64,000 nt of DNA from Xanthostigma xanthostigma. Taxonomy: Eukaryota; Arthropoda; Insecta; Raphidioptera; Raphidiidae. The DNA lies in assembly GCA_963575645.1 (NCBI GenBank), contig OY754469.1, positions 36,662,753-36,726,752 of the forward strand, in the 5' to 3' direction. Positions 1 through 10,800 of the stretch are shown here, piece after piece (position 1 is the first letter of the stretch; the number at the start of each line of letters is the position of its first letter). A program made the position numbers and the translations under genes. Under the pieces are notes generated by a model. The model saw only the letters and a program-made list of their open reading frames with translations. It was not told the DNA's origin and made no database searches.

Positions 1-50
1 TTTCATTAAAATCGGCCCGACAGGACCGGACTTACAAATTTTATGAAAAC
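1..50. repeat. Short repeat also found inverted at 50836-50885
   Basis: The first 50 bases, containing ATCGGCCCGACAGGACCGGA, recur almost exactly as the reverse complement at 50836-50885. I see no coding content. The repeat continues off the left edge, so its class cannot be settled here. Confidence 0.75.
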
Positions 51-52
51 GA

Positions 53-312
53 AATATTATAAATGCGAATGTAAGTTTGTTTGTTACGCTTTCACGCAAA
101 AACTACTTAACCGATCATCATGAAACTTTGCACATACACTCTTGAAGGTATTAGAAGTAACATAGGATACTTTTTATTAAAAAAAAATAAAAAATTTTTA
201 CGAAAAATAAGAAAATTGTTTGTCAAAATATGTGCAATACCTCAACCCCTGATATGCATGTCAAAAGTCGATTTCCATCTCAATCGCGGGCGTAGCCGCG
301 GGTAGCGGCTAG
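53..312 (+). mobile_element. Helitron remnant with intact-looking 3' end
   Basis: The block begins near TATTATAAATGCGAATG and contains TTTGTTTGTTACGCTTTCAC, a wording I remember from many insect Helitrons. It ends GGGTAGCGGCTAG followed by T, which fits the Helitron 3' rule (CTRR then T). A GC-rich stretch with hairpin potential (GCGGGCGTAGCCGCGGG) lies just before the end. There is no transposase coding, so it would be non-autonomous. The exact 5' boundary is uncertain. Confidence 0.6.
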
Positions 313-974
313 TAAGTACATAATAGTCAATTATGCTGTTCTCTTTCAAGGTCAACAAAACTACTTGCCACCATTACGACCAAACCTTTCTCTAAATAAT
401 GAAACTCGTCTTCAAACAATTTTAATAGTATTTACTTTTCAATTAAATAAAACACAACGTTTTAATCTTATAGACTCAAGAACTTTATTTTATAACAATT
501 GTTTCGTTCCACACAGTGGCTTAGTCAGACGAACTCGAACTTCTTGTTGACGAAACCACTCTGTTGAGCAAAACAATTATAAAGTTCGTAAGTGTAAATA
601 ATTAAAAACGTTGTCTGTGTTTGATTTTAAAATGTATAACAATTATGTAACGGTTGAACCTATATAGTAAATAAAATTGACTGTGATTTCAAAATAAATA
701 CAAAAAAAAATTACTGTCTGTCCGGCAGTTTGTCTAATCTCAGAAAAGGTTCAATAGATCTGAATAAAACATAGGCTACTTTTCACACTGGTCAATTAAG
801 TAGTTTCCGCACAATAAGAAGAGACTTTATTCTCTGTTTGAATGATAACAATAGATAAGCTCAATTTTATCTCTGCCTATAAAATGAACTTTTTTCAGAC
901 GCTTTTACGTCCACGTAGGAGCAGCCGCAGGTGAAAGTTAGTCTAAGATAAATTTTCATTTGCATTTCAATTAC
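313..974. other. Non-coding stretch with a dispersed repeat
   Basis: I see no gene here. Around 478-600 the sequence AAGAACTTTATTT, then TAACAATTGTTTCG, then a GTCAGACGAA-type string resembles 54090-54200, so the two share an unnamed dispersed repeat. Further exons of the RhoGAP gene should lie to the left, but I could not find an in-phase exon with good splice sites in this stretch. Confidence 0.5.
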
Positions 975-2342
975 CTGTTGATTTCTTTCCTTTGTTCCAC
1001 TTCGTCCGTCATGTCTACCGTTTGGAATAATTGCAATTCGACTTCGTGGCCAAATACGCCGCCAGGCAATTTACGTAAAAACTTTTTCAGGACACTGGCA
1101 ATTGTATATACACTAAAATTATCCATATTGACAAGTCTTCCCGTTTGCAAAAAATGAATTAGCTTTTTCATAGCACCTTGATGACCGGGGGCACGGAATA
1201 CATCTTTTCGAAGTGGAGCTTCTTTATTTAGTTTAAGAATTAATACCTATAAAACACAAATATGTTACCGGTGATTTTTTTTATCGATACGGTACGCTCA
1301 GAGCTGCCAGATGTTTGGTACTAAAATGTTGTGTTCGAATGACCCGGTACCGGTAACAGCATTCATTCTCAGGAAATACAGTTTACTTCGCTTGATCGTA
1401 CGTTGGACACCACTATAGGTGAATTTAGTTTATCAAGCTGAAGAAATTACTTCACTTTATATTCATTAAACAGACTGCTATGCCATTCTAATTTTTTTAA
1501 ATGAAGATATCTCCCTATTTTATATGCACGGCCAATAACAGAACGTCTATGGTTTCCGGTATTTTTAACAAAAAATTATCTGACAACACTGGGTACATCT
1601 GTCCCAAAACTGTCCGTGTAAAAATGTTTTAAGCGACTCGGTATTTTAATTATAGGGCACAATAAATTTACAGTGGATCTAGGAATAAGTTATTTAGTTA
1701 CAAAAAAACTTTTAAAAACAAGTTTTTTTTTCGGAGACAAAACGAAATATTTATGATAGAGATGACTGAAAATTTCGGCGATCAAGGAACTCGTTATACA
1801 AATGAAATCCTTATTAAAAAAATCTGTTGTCATTGGAACTACCTACATACTTGTGCAGTTTCCAGTCGATCAGAGATTTGTAACTGGGTCACAATTCGAT
1901 TGTAATAATTAGCAAGCGAAGTTAATTGATTTTTGACCCGAACAATGAAACTCGTAAGATAATAGACAGCATGTAAAAATGCAGGACTGAGCGTAGAACT
2001 AGATGACTGGTTTCCTTTAAGGTCGAATGGGTCCTAAGTCTTCGCACAAAATTCTTAGGTGATCTGGAGCTTAGGATTTAGTACTCTGACATGTTATCTT
2101 GGGTACACTTTTTACACCAACAGTTCTAGGCCACTAAACAAAAGCTATCAGTAGACAATGAGAAACAAATTACATACCAAAAGTGGTCCCGGAATATCAT
2201 TCTTACAGACTTCTTCTAGAGGGACTCCGAATTTAACTTTTTCCAGTCGGCGCGGATAAGGTCCTGAAGGATGGCCACAAGAAGTAACCACGTTACTAAA
2301 TGTGGCAGCTCGCCTATGCATTCTACGTGCCCAACTGCTCAT
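975..2342 (-). CDS. RhoGAP-domain protein, ARHGAP20-like (two exons, partial)
   Basis: Exon 2178-2342 (minus) begins with ATG and encodes 55 residues ending CKNDIPGPLL. It is followed by donor GTATGT. Exon 975-1246 starts after TTTTATAG and ends before donor GTAATT. The junction is phase 0. Together they give the first half of a RhoGAP domain: a VPLEEVC-type start, the arginine-finger loop VFRAPG, and the FLRKLPGG helix. RhoGAP proteins speed GTP hydrolysis by Rho-family GTPases. SVLKKFLRKLPG resembles vertebrate ARHGAP20/TAGAP more than other RhoGAPs as I remember them. The second exon ends in phase 2, so more exons must lie left of the window. The N-terminus may be longer: in-frame stops (TGA TGA) lie five codons upstream of the ATG, so either this is the true start or a nearby acceptor joins an upstream exon. 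Confidence 0.85.
1247..2177 (-). other. Intron of the RhoGAP gene
   Basis: A 931-bp intron bounded by donor GTATGT (reading left from 2177) and acceptor TTTTATAG (near 1247-1254) on the minus strand. It is AT-rich. I recognise no mobile element in it. Confidence 0.7.
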
Positions 2343-3327
2343 TTCCTTGAGCTTTCATCAACCTGTGGATGTTCATCCGACCATAACCTAACAATAACTA
2401 ACTGTCAAACAAAACACTCCAACATTCTAAAAACACACATCACATTATTTACATAGGTTGTTAATGGAACACAAGTTGTCTTTGAAATTTTTGTTTTGAC
2501 ATTAATTTAAAATTTGGCACGGAAATCATCGTTTTCATTTAATAAATTAAATTCATTAGCGCCACACCTACAGAAACACGTTCGTGCTCAAAAAAATCGA
2601 TGAAAACGCGACCTTCTTGTTTCGTCGTCGCCTTGCCTTCTTTTCTGCGCTCGCACACTCCCCAGACCCCTTCTTTCGTCTTGCGCTATATGAAAGTATT
2701 GTTACAGGCGGTTATTTAAAAACAATTCTATTGTACTGCACAAAGCACATAATACGTGAAAACATTAACACTGAATCACTGACTTGAATGATGATACCCG
2801 TTGAGAATGCTTAATCAGTGTTTATAATAAAAGTAGGCGGACAGTGGACACGAAATTGTCAACGTCCTGTAAACAAGCGAAGTATGGGCGGCTGTTTTAT
2901 TAATTGTTACTTTACCATTGTTTATTATGCAAATAAAGAATCTGTAATAATTTTTTCAGAAAGAAGTGTTTTGTTAAATAGACTAACTAGTAAATTATAT
3001 TTCATATTGATTTTATTTAAATTTAATACCCTTTTTAAATTAACTAAAGTACCTATATATTGTAAGAAATAAAAAAAAATAAAATTTTGTTATACTTTTT
3101 GATTATTTTACTTCTTTGGTTATGCCTATTTTATGATTAAAAAAATATTTACATAAATTATTCAATTACTTATAATTATATTTTATACTTTTTAAAATAA
3201 ATTATTTTCATTATTTGCTGTTTTTATACGCCTGGAGATCCTCCTAGTTTTCTAACTGAGTGGGAGAGCTGTCAGTTGTCGCAACTAACCTAAAAACTGT
3301 AATATATTTTGGTTTTCGGTCACAAAC
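2343..3327. promoter_or_regulatory. Head-to-head intergenic region (RhoGAP / mRpL22)
   Basis: 985 bp separate the RhoGAP start codon (minus strand) from the mRpL22 start codon (plus strand), so the promoters of both genes should lie here or the region is shared. The part at 2570-2690 is less AT-rich than its surroundings, with several CG pairs. The part at 2990-3230 is very AT-rich. I see no convincing TATA box or initiator, and the open frames here do not look like proteins. Confidence 0.45.
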
Positions 3328-4340
3328 ATGCATAGTTTAAGAAGAATATTAAAACAATTCTCAGATCTAAAAATACATAATAATGGCTTCCACACTGCTC
3401 CAGCAATGTTAGCATGGTATAAGAAAGGCGAAAAAGAGTTGAACTGGTTAGAGTATAATAAAAAAATATATCCACCTCAGAGTCCAGAAGAGGAACCTCG
3501 CCCTGCGGTAAAAATATTAATATTGTTCGACGCTCGTAAAATTCCTGAAGCTTAAAGTTATTGAGAATTTCGTACTAAAAAAGTGCTTATGATTTACTTA
3601 TAAATTGATGTTGTATTTCAGTATGTCTGCCATGTAAAACCAAATATAAAATACAGTCCGTGGAAAATGTGGTATATAGCATGTTTGGTACGCGGTATGC
3701 CGGTTGATGAGGCAATAAAACAATTACAGTTCGTTTTGAAAAAAGGTGGTGCCATTGCACTAGAAGCAATTAAAGAGGCCAAAGAATTAGCAGTTAAAGA
3801 ACACAATGTAGAACATGCCAGTAATTTGTGGGTTGGTGAGTACTTTCCACAACTGGAAGATTGTTCTTTTGTAATTTAAGAGTCGGAGTAAATGCAGATT
3901 CATATTGTTTGTGCTACTGATACTAGTCAGATACATTAAACAATATTTCTCTGATCAGTGCTGAACTGATACGTTACAGTATTTGCAATGCACCAGAGCC
4001 AATCGAAAATGCTCTTATATTTCAGTCGTTTATTTCTTCACATTTATAAGTATATGATACTGGAATATTTTTATTTTTATGCTTCTTGAATCATTTATAG
4101 ATATAAATTATTTTAGCCGAATCATTTGTGGGCAAAGGACCTGTTGTTAAAGGATTAAGGAGACACGCTCGCAAAAGACAAGGACTAGTGGAATATTTTT
4201 ACTGTCATTATTTTATTAGATTAGAAGAAGGCACACCTCCTGAGCATTATTATCCTCACAGAGCTCCAAAAGCTCCCTCAAAACAGCTTGAAGAATGGGT
4301 TGAAGGAATGCGCCGCAGAAAAATTTATAACTCTTTGTAA
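3328..4340 (+). CDS. mRpL22: Mitochondrial ribosomal protein L22 (uL22m)
   Basis: Three exons: 3328-3507, 3622-3835 and 4117-4340. Introns are of GT-AG type (donors GTAAAA and GTGAGT; acceptors TTTCAG and TTTTAG) in phases 0 and 1. The product is 205 residues. It has a mitochondrial-type N-terminus (MHSLRRILKQF), then the L22 core with KMWYIACLVRGMPVDEAIKQ and KGGAIALEAIKEAKELAVKE, then the basic segment VKGLRRHARKRQG, and a C-terminus typical of animal mitochondrial L22 (IRLEEGTPPEHYYP). It would sit in the large subunit of the mitochondrial ribosome and line the exit tunnel. All three exons join in frame without stops, so the gene looks intact. The neighbouring gene is another large-subunit protein on the same strand. 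Confidence 0.95.
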
Positions 4341-4402
4341 ATACTTCAATTACTTAAGAAGTGTAATAGTAATTAATTTTTTTTTGTTAAACTGGTATAT
4401 TT

Positions 4403-4408
4403 AATAAA
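4403..4408 (+). terminator. Polyadenylation signal of mRpL22
   Basis: AATAAA lies 63 bases after the stop codon of mRpL22, in an AT-rich trailer. Position and spacing fit a 3' end signal. Confidence 0.6.
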
Positions 4409-4496
4409 GATGGATTTTCCTAATACCTAATTTATTTTTAAGGCCACCAACAGTTAGGGTTATTTGTGCTCAGCATCAATTAATGTTTTCAAATGA

Positions 4497-4762
4497 TAGT
4501 TTTTTGACGTGATAACGTCTTATAAATTGAGAAAACACCAGCTGCCCGCACGAAAAAGTGTCATGTTTCGCCTGAGCCTGAGCGTGCAAGCGAGAGCGCG
4601 GTATAAGCGATAGAGAGGCACGATCGGCCCAAGCGTCAGCTTGTACGCATTTCTATCTCTTCTCGCGTGACGTCAGAGAGTTCATCAATGTTTCTTTATG
4701 ACATCACGTAAAACTATCGTCCGTAAACCGACTTTACAGACAACCAATTTTTTAATATCGCG
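4497..4762. repeat. Dispersed repeat, copy 1 (GACGTGATAACGTCTTATAA family)
   Basis: Begins TTTTTTGACGTGATAACGTC and ends near AAACCGACTTTACAGACAAC. A second copy with the same two ends but a different middle lies at 10198-10415. Internally both contain GCACGAAAAAGTGTCA and CGTGCAAGCGAGAGCGC. There is no clear terminal inverted repeat, so the class is open (short interspersed element or MITE). Confidence 0.7.
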
Positions 4763-5224
4763 CGAGAATGTGTTAATAATGAATTGAAAACCCAGTTGAT
4801 TCTTTTACCTATTCTCGTATTAGAGCTTGGGTACGGGATTTATACTATGGCATCACTGCACCCTATGCGTTCAGCTGTTCTTGAATTGAGAGATTGTAGC
4901 AGAGAACATAGGATTGTAGATTATAGACGCTCAACATCTGAGGTTATCAGCGCCTTGAATTGAACCATTTGACTAGAGCAAATATTTTAAATGGCATTTA
5001 TAAATTGGAAATTAGTAGTGATTCATCCGATGACACTAACGATCCATTTTGTCCATATACCGTGTGTAATCAAGACGGTTTGATGAGTCCGCGAATGCGT
5101 TGTCGAAGATTGAGATATTATTGCTTGAGGAGTTCATTAGTGTATGGTCAAAGGTATAGATGCGATACCTTAACCCTACTTTTTTATTCGTGTGTGATAT
5201 GGTGTGTGACTTTCCCTAAAAAAA
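4763..5224. other. Upstream region of mRpL21
   Basis: This holds the presumed promoter and 5' leader of mRpL21. One copy of a five-copy dispersed motif (minus orientation) lies at 4915-4952. A 98-codon open frame at 4960-5256 runs through the region, but it overlaps the L21 start in another frame and has no recognisable domain. Confidence 0.45.
4915..4952 (-). repeat. Dispersed 37-bp motif, copy 1
   Basis: The reverse complement reads CGCTGATAACCTCAGATG followed by TTGAGCGTCTATAATCTAC. It matches copies at 13781, 15433, 21328 and 27341. Flanking sequences are unrelated. Confidence 0.65.
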
Positions 5225-6302
5225 ATGTTTCCGTCAGTTGTGAGACATTTTTATAAAGGAATTGTGCAAATTAGTAACAAATGTACAGTTTTACAACAGA
5301 TAAAACCTAATTTGTGTAGCTATCACAAAAATGTAAATCAAAATGTCAGTCGATCTATTTACACATCATGTTCTTTATTTAATTTAAAAACCGCAACACA
5401 AGAAACTGTACTTGACACAACGAAAGAAGATGAAAAAACGACAAAAGGCTAGTTTTTTTTTGTACGATTATCGTCGTTTGTATTGTAAACTTATAAATCA
5501 AAGTTTTTTTTTTGCAGAAGTGGTGTCTTTGGTAAATAATTTAGTGGCTAGCAAGAAAGAAGGTCGCTTGTTTGCTGTTGTACATGTCATGGGAAAACAA
5601 TTTAAAATTACTACTGGAGATTTAGTTATATTAGAAGGTGCTTGGGCACCCACCGTTGGTGATAAAATAAGTTTAGATAAGGTGTGTTCAAAGTTTTATT
5701 TTTGTACTTATTTTCTGAGTATGATCTTAGATTCTTTGCAAATTGAATTCTAGCAGAGCCAACAGTCTACTAAAACGTTGATCCGTTGTTTACTACTCAA
5801 TTTTTTTGAGTATTTTATCTACTCAGTTCGTCCAAACATGCTTTCTTTTGTGTAATCGCGCATCGTTGATTTTCTGTTTTTGTAGGTATTATGTGTTGGA
5901 GGAGCAGAATTTTCACTTATCGGACGGCCTGTTGTTCAACCAGGTATTGTAACCATTAAGGCAACAGTGATACAAAAAGATTTCTCTCACATAAAACCAT
6001 ATTTCCGAAAGAAGAGAAGGAAGCAATATCAACGATTGAATTGTAAGTTATGAAAATTATTGTCAAATCTGCGTCCCACTAATTCAAATAATTGTTTAAA
6101 CGTAACAAACTGAACATAGTCACACTCATTTGGGTTTGATACACTGTAACGATCATGACGTTGAAGAAATTTATATTAACAAAATATTTTAATTTTAGTT
6201 TATCGAATCGAGCAAACAATGCTTCGTATTAATTCTATTGAATTAAATGCTGAACTTAACAACTATAAAGACGTTGAAGGAGTGGAAGGGAAGATATTTT
6301 AG
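5225..6302 (+). CDS. mRpL21: Mitochondrial ribosomal protein L21 (bL21m)
   Basis: Four exons: 5225-5447, 5518-5681, 5886-6042 and 6199-6302; about 215 residues. After a mitochondrial-type N-terminus (MFPSVVRHFYKG) comes the L21 fold: FAVVHVMGKQFKITTGDLVI, VGDKISLDKV, LCVGGAEFSLIGRPVV and ATVIQKDFSH, followed by a basic YFRKKRRKQYQR segment as in bacterial L21. It would be a large-subunit protein of the mitochondrial ribosome. Introns 2 and 3 are GT-AG. Intron 1 (70 bp) fits only if its donor is GC (AAAAG|GCTAGT): that gives the right phase 1 and rejoins the frame at EVVSLV, whereas no GT donor nearby keeps the frame. The start was chosen as the first ATG giving a mitochondrial-type leader. 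Confidence 0.92.
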
Positions 6303-6336
6303 CATTTTATAATATATTGTAATATACTCAGTTACA

Positions 6337-6342
6337 AATAAA
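6337..6342 (+). terminator. Polyadenylation signal of mRpL21
   Basis: AATAAA 35 bases after the stop codon, in an AT-rich trailer. Confidence 0.6.
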
Positions 6343-7802
6343 ATCGATTGGAAGTGATTTTTATTTATTTTTTAAATACATTTCATTTTTAACGTTATTA
6401 TTAAATCATTTTTGGATACTAAAATTTAGTTAGTATGAGCGTAACAATGGGTACTGATGTTGGGAACTTTATCACCATTCCTCAAATTTTATTGCAACTG
6501 CTTTATAATAAGTGGTGCTGTAAAAAAGAAACATTTTTCATTAAAAACACGCAGAGAACTTTGCTTTTAAATTATCTAACCGAAGTGTCGAATCATTGAC
6601 ATATATTGTTTAATGTATTTGCATGCATGAATGAATACTGAATGACACCCAACGACTTTGGCTCGCTGTACAAATACACCTACACGAAATCTCAATCGTG
6701 GGTGTGTTCGAATGCTGAATACGCGACGCAGATTGCATCGGTGTAGATAACGATACAAACATACTTTAAAAAAATTGTCAGTGCTGAATTGACAAGTTTG
6801 TGTTGATATAATAAGTTGCCCGTAGCCAGAGCTGCAGAAGATACTTTAATACCCCAAAAATTGCAAAATACTTCAGATAAAAGTATCTCAATAAGACAAA
6901 ATTGATATACTCTGAAAATATTTTTCTAAGACATTTTTACTTTGTAAGTATCTAAGAATTAAGATAACTTTAAATGCGTCTTAAGTATCAGATAGTTTTG
7001 AACAAAACCTTCATTTTCAGATATTTACATTAAACGTATCTAAGATTCCTCAGCTCTGGTTAAACATTAATAATTAATAGTTTGTGTCTATTGGGTTCTA
7101 AATTTGTAATCATTTTTCTAAGATAAGTTGTATCCTGTCATTTCGACTGCAGAAAAAAATCGATAGTTAAAATATATAATATACACACACCGATTCTGAA
7201 TGAAATAAGCAAAGCGCTAAATATAACAATGTTTGCAATAACACTCTCACGAGTTTTCCTTTTTTCTTCTACAGCATCCGGGCGTTCGCCTATTCCTTGT
7301 ATTCTGAACATTTCGTCACGTTTGTTCTTCGTATGGCACGCAAGTTTCTTTACAAGTTATAATAATTTAACCTCAAATTAAACTGAGAAGAAAATTTAAC
7401 AAACAGGATATTAGCTGCATACACATAGCGTATTGCCAACGTAACTTTTTGACAAAAGAACCATGGTTAATTGAAAAAAATGCAAGGAGTATTTTGTTTG
7501 ACATTTTATAACAATTAATATTTGAAGTTCTAAATTTGTGTGTCTTGTATAATGCATCATGACAAATCAGTAATTGCTTTCCAACGTATATCAGAACGAG
7601 CGAGTCCGTTGACATAATAAATTTTAATAACTTTATAAATTCGATTTTTTTATGGTACCTCTCAGGTAACAAGTAGTGTTGCGCAAGTCAGATAATAGCC
7701 TGACGTAATTGCATGACCTTGCACTGTTTGTAAACACAGACACGTTTTGTGACAGTGAAATAGTTTAATTATATTATTTAATTGAAATAGAATTTTGACA
7801 AC
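6343..7802. other. Intergenic region mRpL21 to REPTOR-BP
   Basis: I see no gene here. It contains one inverted-repeat element (6826-7059), and the promoter and leader of the bZIP gene should lie in the last few hundred bases. A 99-codon open frame on the minus strand (7373-7672) has no recognisable domain and is probably chance. Confidence 0.5.
6826..7059. mobile_element. MITE with CCAGAGCTG ends
   Basis: 234 bp bounded by CCAGAGCTGCAGAAGATAC on the left and GTATCTAAGATTCCTCAGC then TCTGG on the right. These are imperfect terminal inverted repeats. There is no coding. I found no matching 8-bp target duplication, so superfamily assignment (hAT suspected from CAGAG-type ends) is uncertain. Confidence 0.6.
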
Positions 7803-10800
7803 ATGATAGAATGTGATGAAGTAGTGACGCGTGAGGAAGAAAATCCAATGGTAAAGTAAAATCGTATATTATTTATGTCGTAAGATCTGTCAAGATGTTT
7901 TTCTTTTTGGAAAATGTCGACTGTGAATTTTTATTGTTGCAGATGTGTTTGCGTAATTTGATATGATCATCATATTTTAATGTTAAAATTAAATTGATAT
8001 TGTTTTAGATAATTGAGGCTGAAATTTATATTTAGATTATTTTTATACGCAAATATTTAATGACAGTTCCTGATTGATATATCTTTCTATTATCTAATTT
8101 ACCAGCATTGTTAACTTAGAGTGTTTGTCGTCGGATGGCAACACGATTCACTATTTTAGATATGATTTTAAACTTGTTTTGTGTGTTAGAAAGGGAGGGT
8201 AATTAATAATGAAGTGAAATTATAATTATCGTTTTCAAAATATTCAAAGGTTTTCATTATACATTATTTCCGTGTTATGTTAACTGTATGAATTACTTAA
8301 ACCATAGCATTTTATACTTTAGTTTTGTTTGGTTATGATGTGTATGTGTTTTGTTTTTATGGAAACAAAATAAGTGACATTTACAATACCGGCTTTGTGA
8401 AAGCTTCTAGTGCGTATTTAATTTAAAAAAATAATTGTTGTACTGATCACTATTGTTTTTAGTTAATTGTTGTGTCTGTCAACCGATAATTGATTGCTAT
8501 TACTTTAAATTTCACTTAAATGTTTTGGAAGGTTAGAGTACTGCGCAATACATAACAGGCTTGTTGCTAACCTGAGTTATTTAGTATGTATTTAGTGTAC
8601 GTGTACTCATTTTTAAGAATGTGTTTGTAACTAATTTGTGTGTGTGTGTATGTAACAGTATTTATTACGCATAAAAAATATTGTTCCGGTAAGTTTATCA
8701 TTATCAGTGGTTTTGGATTATTTACGTTGATTTTTTTAGTCGACATTTAAAATAAATGGCACAGTAATTGAAATTTACCTATATAAATTATTGCAAATTA
8801 AAATAACGTATCGACTTATATGTAAGTTTTAAGCACTTTTACAACGGTAGTATTTTTAATGTTTATTTTTAACATATTAATGTTGAATTAACAGTCCTTA
8901 TTGTGTATCTAGGGAGTAATGAAGTATATTTTCGACGAGAAATGACGTTATGGTAAAGCGTCAGCGATTAACAGTTACGAGTCAAAATAAAATTGCACCC
9001 TAAATACTCAATGTATTTTTAGTTTTACCCCCTCAATAGTAAGCAACTCTTATCAGGGGTGGATGGGATCAACTTTTTCGGCCCGGGAAAAAAAAGTATT
9101 CCGGTCCCGTCAAAATGAATACAATTTTTATATAGGTACAGAGAGCTGGCACTAATTTTTGCTGCCCTGTATAAAGTGAGCGTTTGACACCCCCTATTAA
9201 CAATTTTTTTTTAATTATTTCAACAAAAAAAGCATTATTATTTATTAATTTTACTTTGGAATTAAGTATATCTAAATTACAAATATATCACATCTTACAA
9301 AATAAAAATCAAATAAATCTAGTAAACAAAAAAAGATATAAACTAATATAGACGATCGATCTACCGGCCTCGGCGGGAAAAAAATTGCACTCCGGGAGTG
9401 CCGGCAGAAGTGAAAACTTGAATATTAACGTCTTACGAATTTTCGATCAAAATGGTTTGTATCATAGATTGCATTTTTATGTACGATATTTCAACGCTAG
9501 ATGTCTAACGTTGTATAAATAGAAGTTTTCGTCTTACGCATTTTCGATCAGGACACGTGACCCTGACGCGAGTTGACGGTCACGTGTCCCTGACCTGACG
9601 CGAGTTTAACATTTTTTATCCATTACAAAAAAAGTGTACAACGCCGCTAAAGAAGTTTTCACTTCAAAATTTCCAACATCCCGGAGGGCCCATCCGCCCC
9701 CGACTCTTATACAGAACTTTTTCTCCATCGCTTGCTAAATTCCGAGAACGGCTCGTTTAAAATGGGACGCCCGTATTTGAGGTATATAAGAGTTGTGGTG
9801 TGTTTTGTTGCAGGAAGTCACGACTCGGAAGGAGGGTGGAAAGCGCGGCCGCAAACCGGGCAGGAAGGCTGCAGATAAGGTGGACATGAAAGCGAAATTG
9901 GGTGAGTTTAATAGGCGAATGCTTAATTAGATATGAAGTTACCCTGATTAGTTGTGTATACACCTACAGTGCAGTAGCAGTCAGTACCTCAAATCTGTTA
10001 CCTACAGTAATATAATATGTACCTATACAGGTGAGTCAGACCAGCCGTATCAGTCGTTTTTTTCGAAAACGGTTAGTCGTACAGAGTTGTGTCAAAAATA
10101 TGTGTGATAAAGTCCTAATGAAGAATCGATTGGTGATATTTTTGTCCCCCGGAAAGTTCGGCTTCTCTATTAGTTTGCTCCAGAATGTTCAGAACTCCGG
10201 ATTTTGACGTGATAACGTCTTATAAATTGATGAAACACCGGCTGCATGCACGAAAAAGTGTCACTTTCCGCCTGACCCTGTGCGTGCAAGCGAGAGCGCA
10301 GTATGACAGCTACTAAAATTTAGGTTATGTATTATTAAATATGATATTCGAGCGGAATACGTTATCACGTAAAACTATCGTCCGTAAACCGACTTTACAG
10401 ACAACCAATTTTTTTTTTAAATGGCACGATAGATCGAAAGTGGTATTGTTGAATTAAGATCTTTAAATAAAAAATAAGCAAGTTTTGTAGGAAATTTTTT
10501 TGTTACTGCTACCCCTGTTAAGTTATATTCGTTTGAAATTATTAAATTAAAATGTTATAATAACGAACTTAATTTTAAAAGTCGGCATTTAAAATCTAGT
10601 TACTTAATTAAACATCTGAATCTTACGTGGGCGCCGATGAATCCAACTACTGCACTGACTCTAGCTGTTCTGCCCGGCTTCGCCCGCGTAAAGTTTCGAT
10701 TATCAGCGTTTCGCTCTTTTTACATAGTGATTAATTGTATATTTCGAAAAACTCGCCTCTTTGCCGTTCTCCTGTCCGAATAGTTTTTTTCGAAAACAAT

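Noticed and set aside
4960-5256. 98-codon frame upstream of mRpL21
   Set aside because: It ends inside the L21 first exon in another frame, has no domain and contains part of a dispersed motif. Possibly leader sequence, but not a protein gene.
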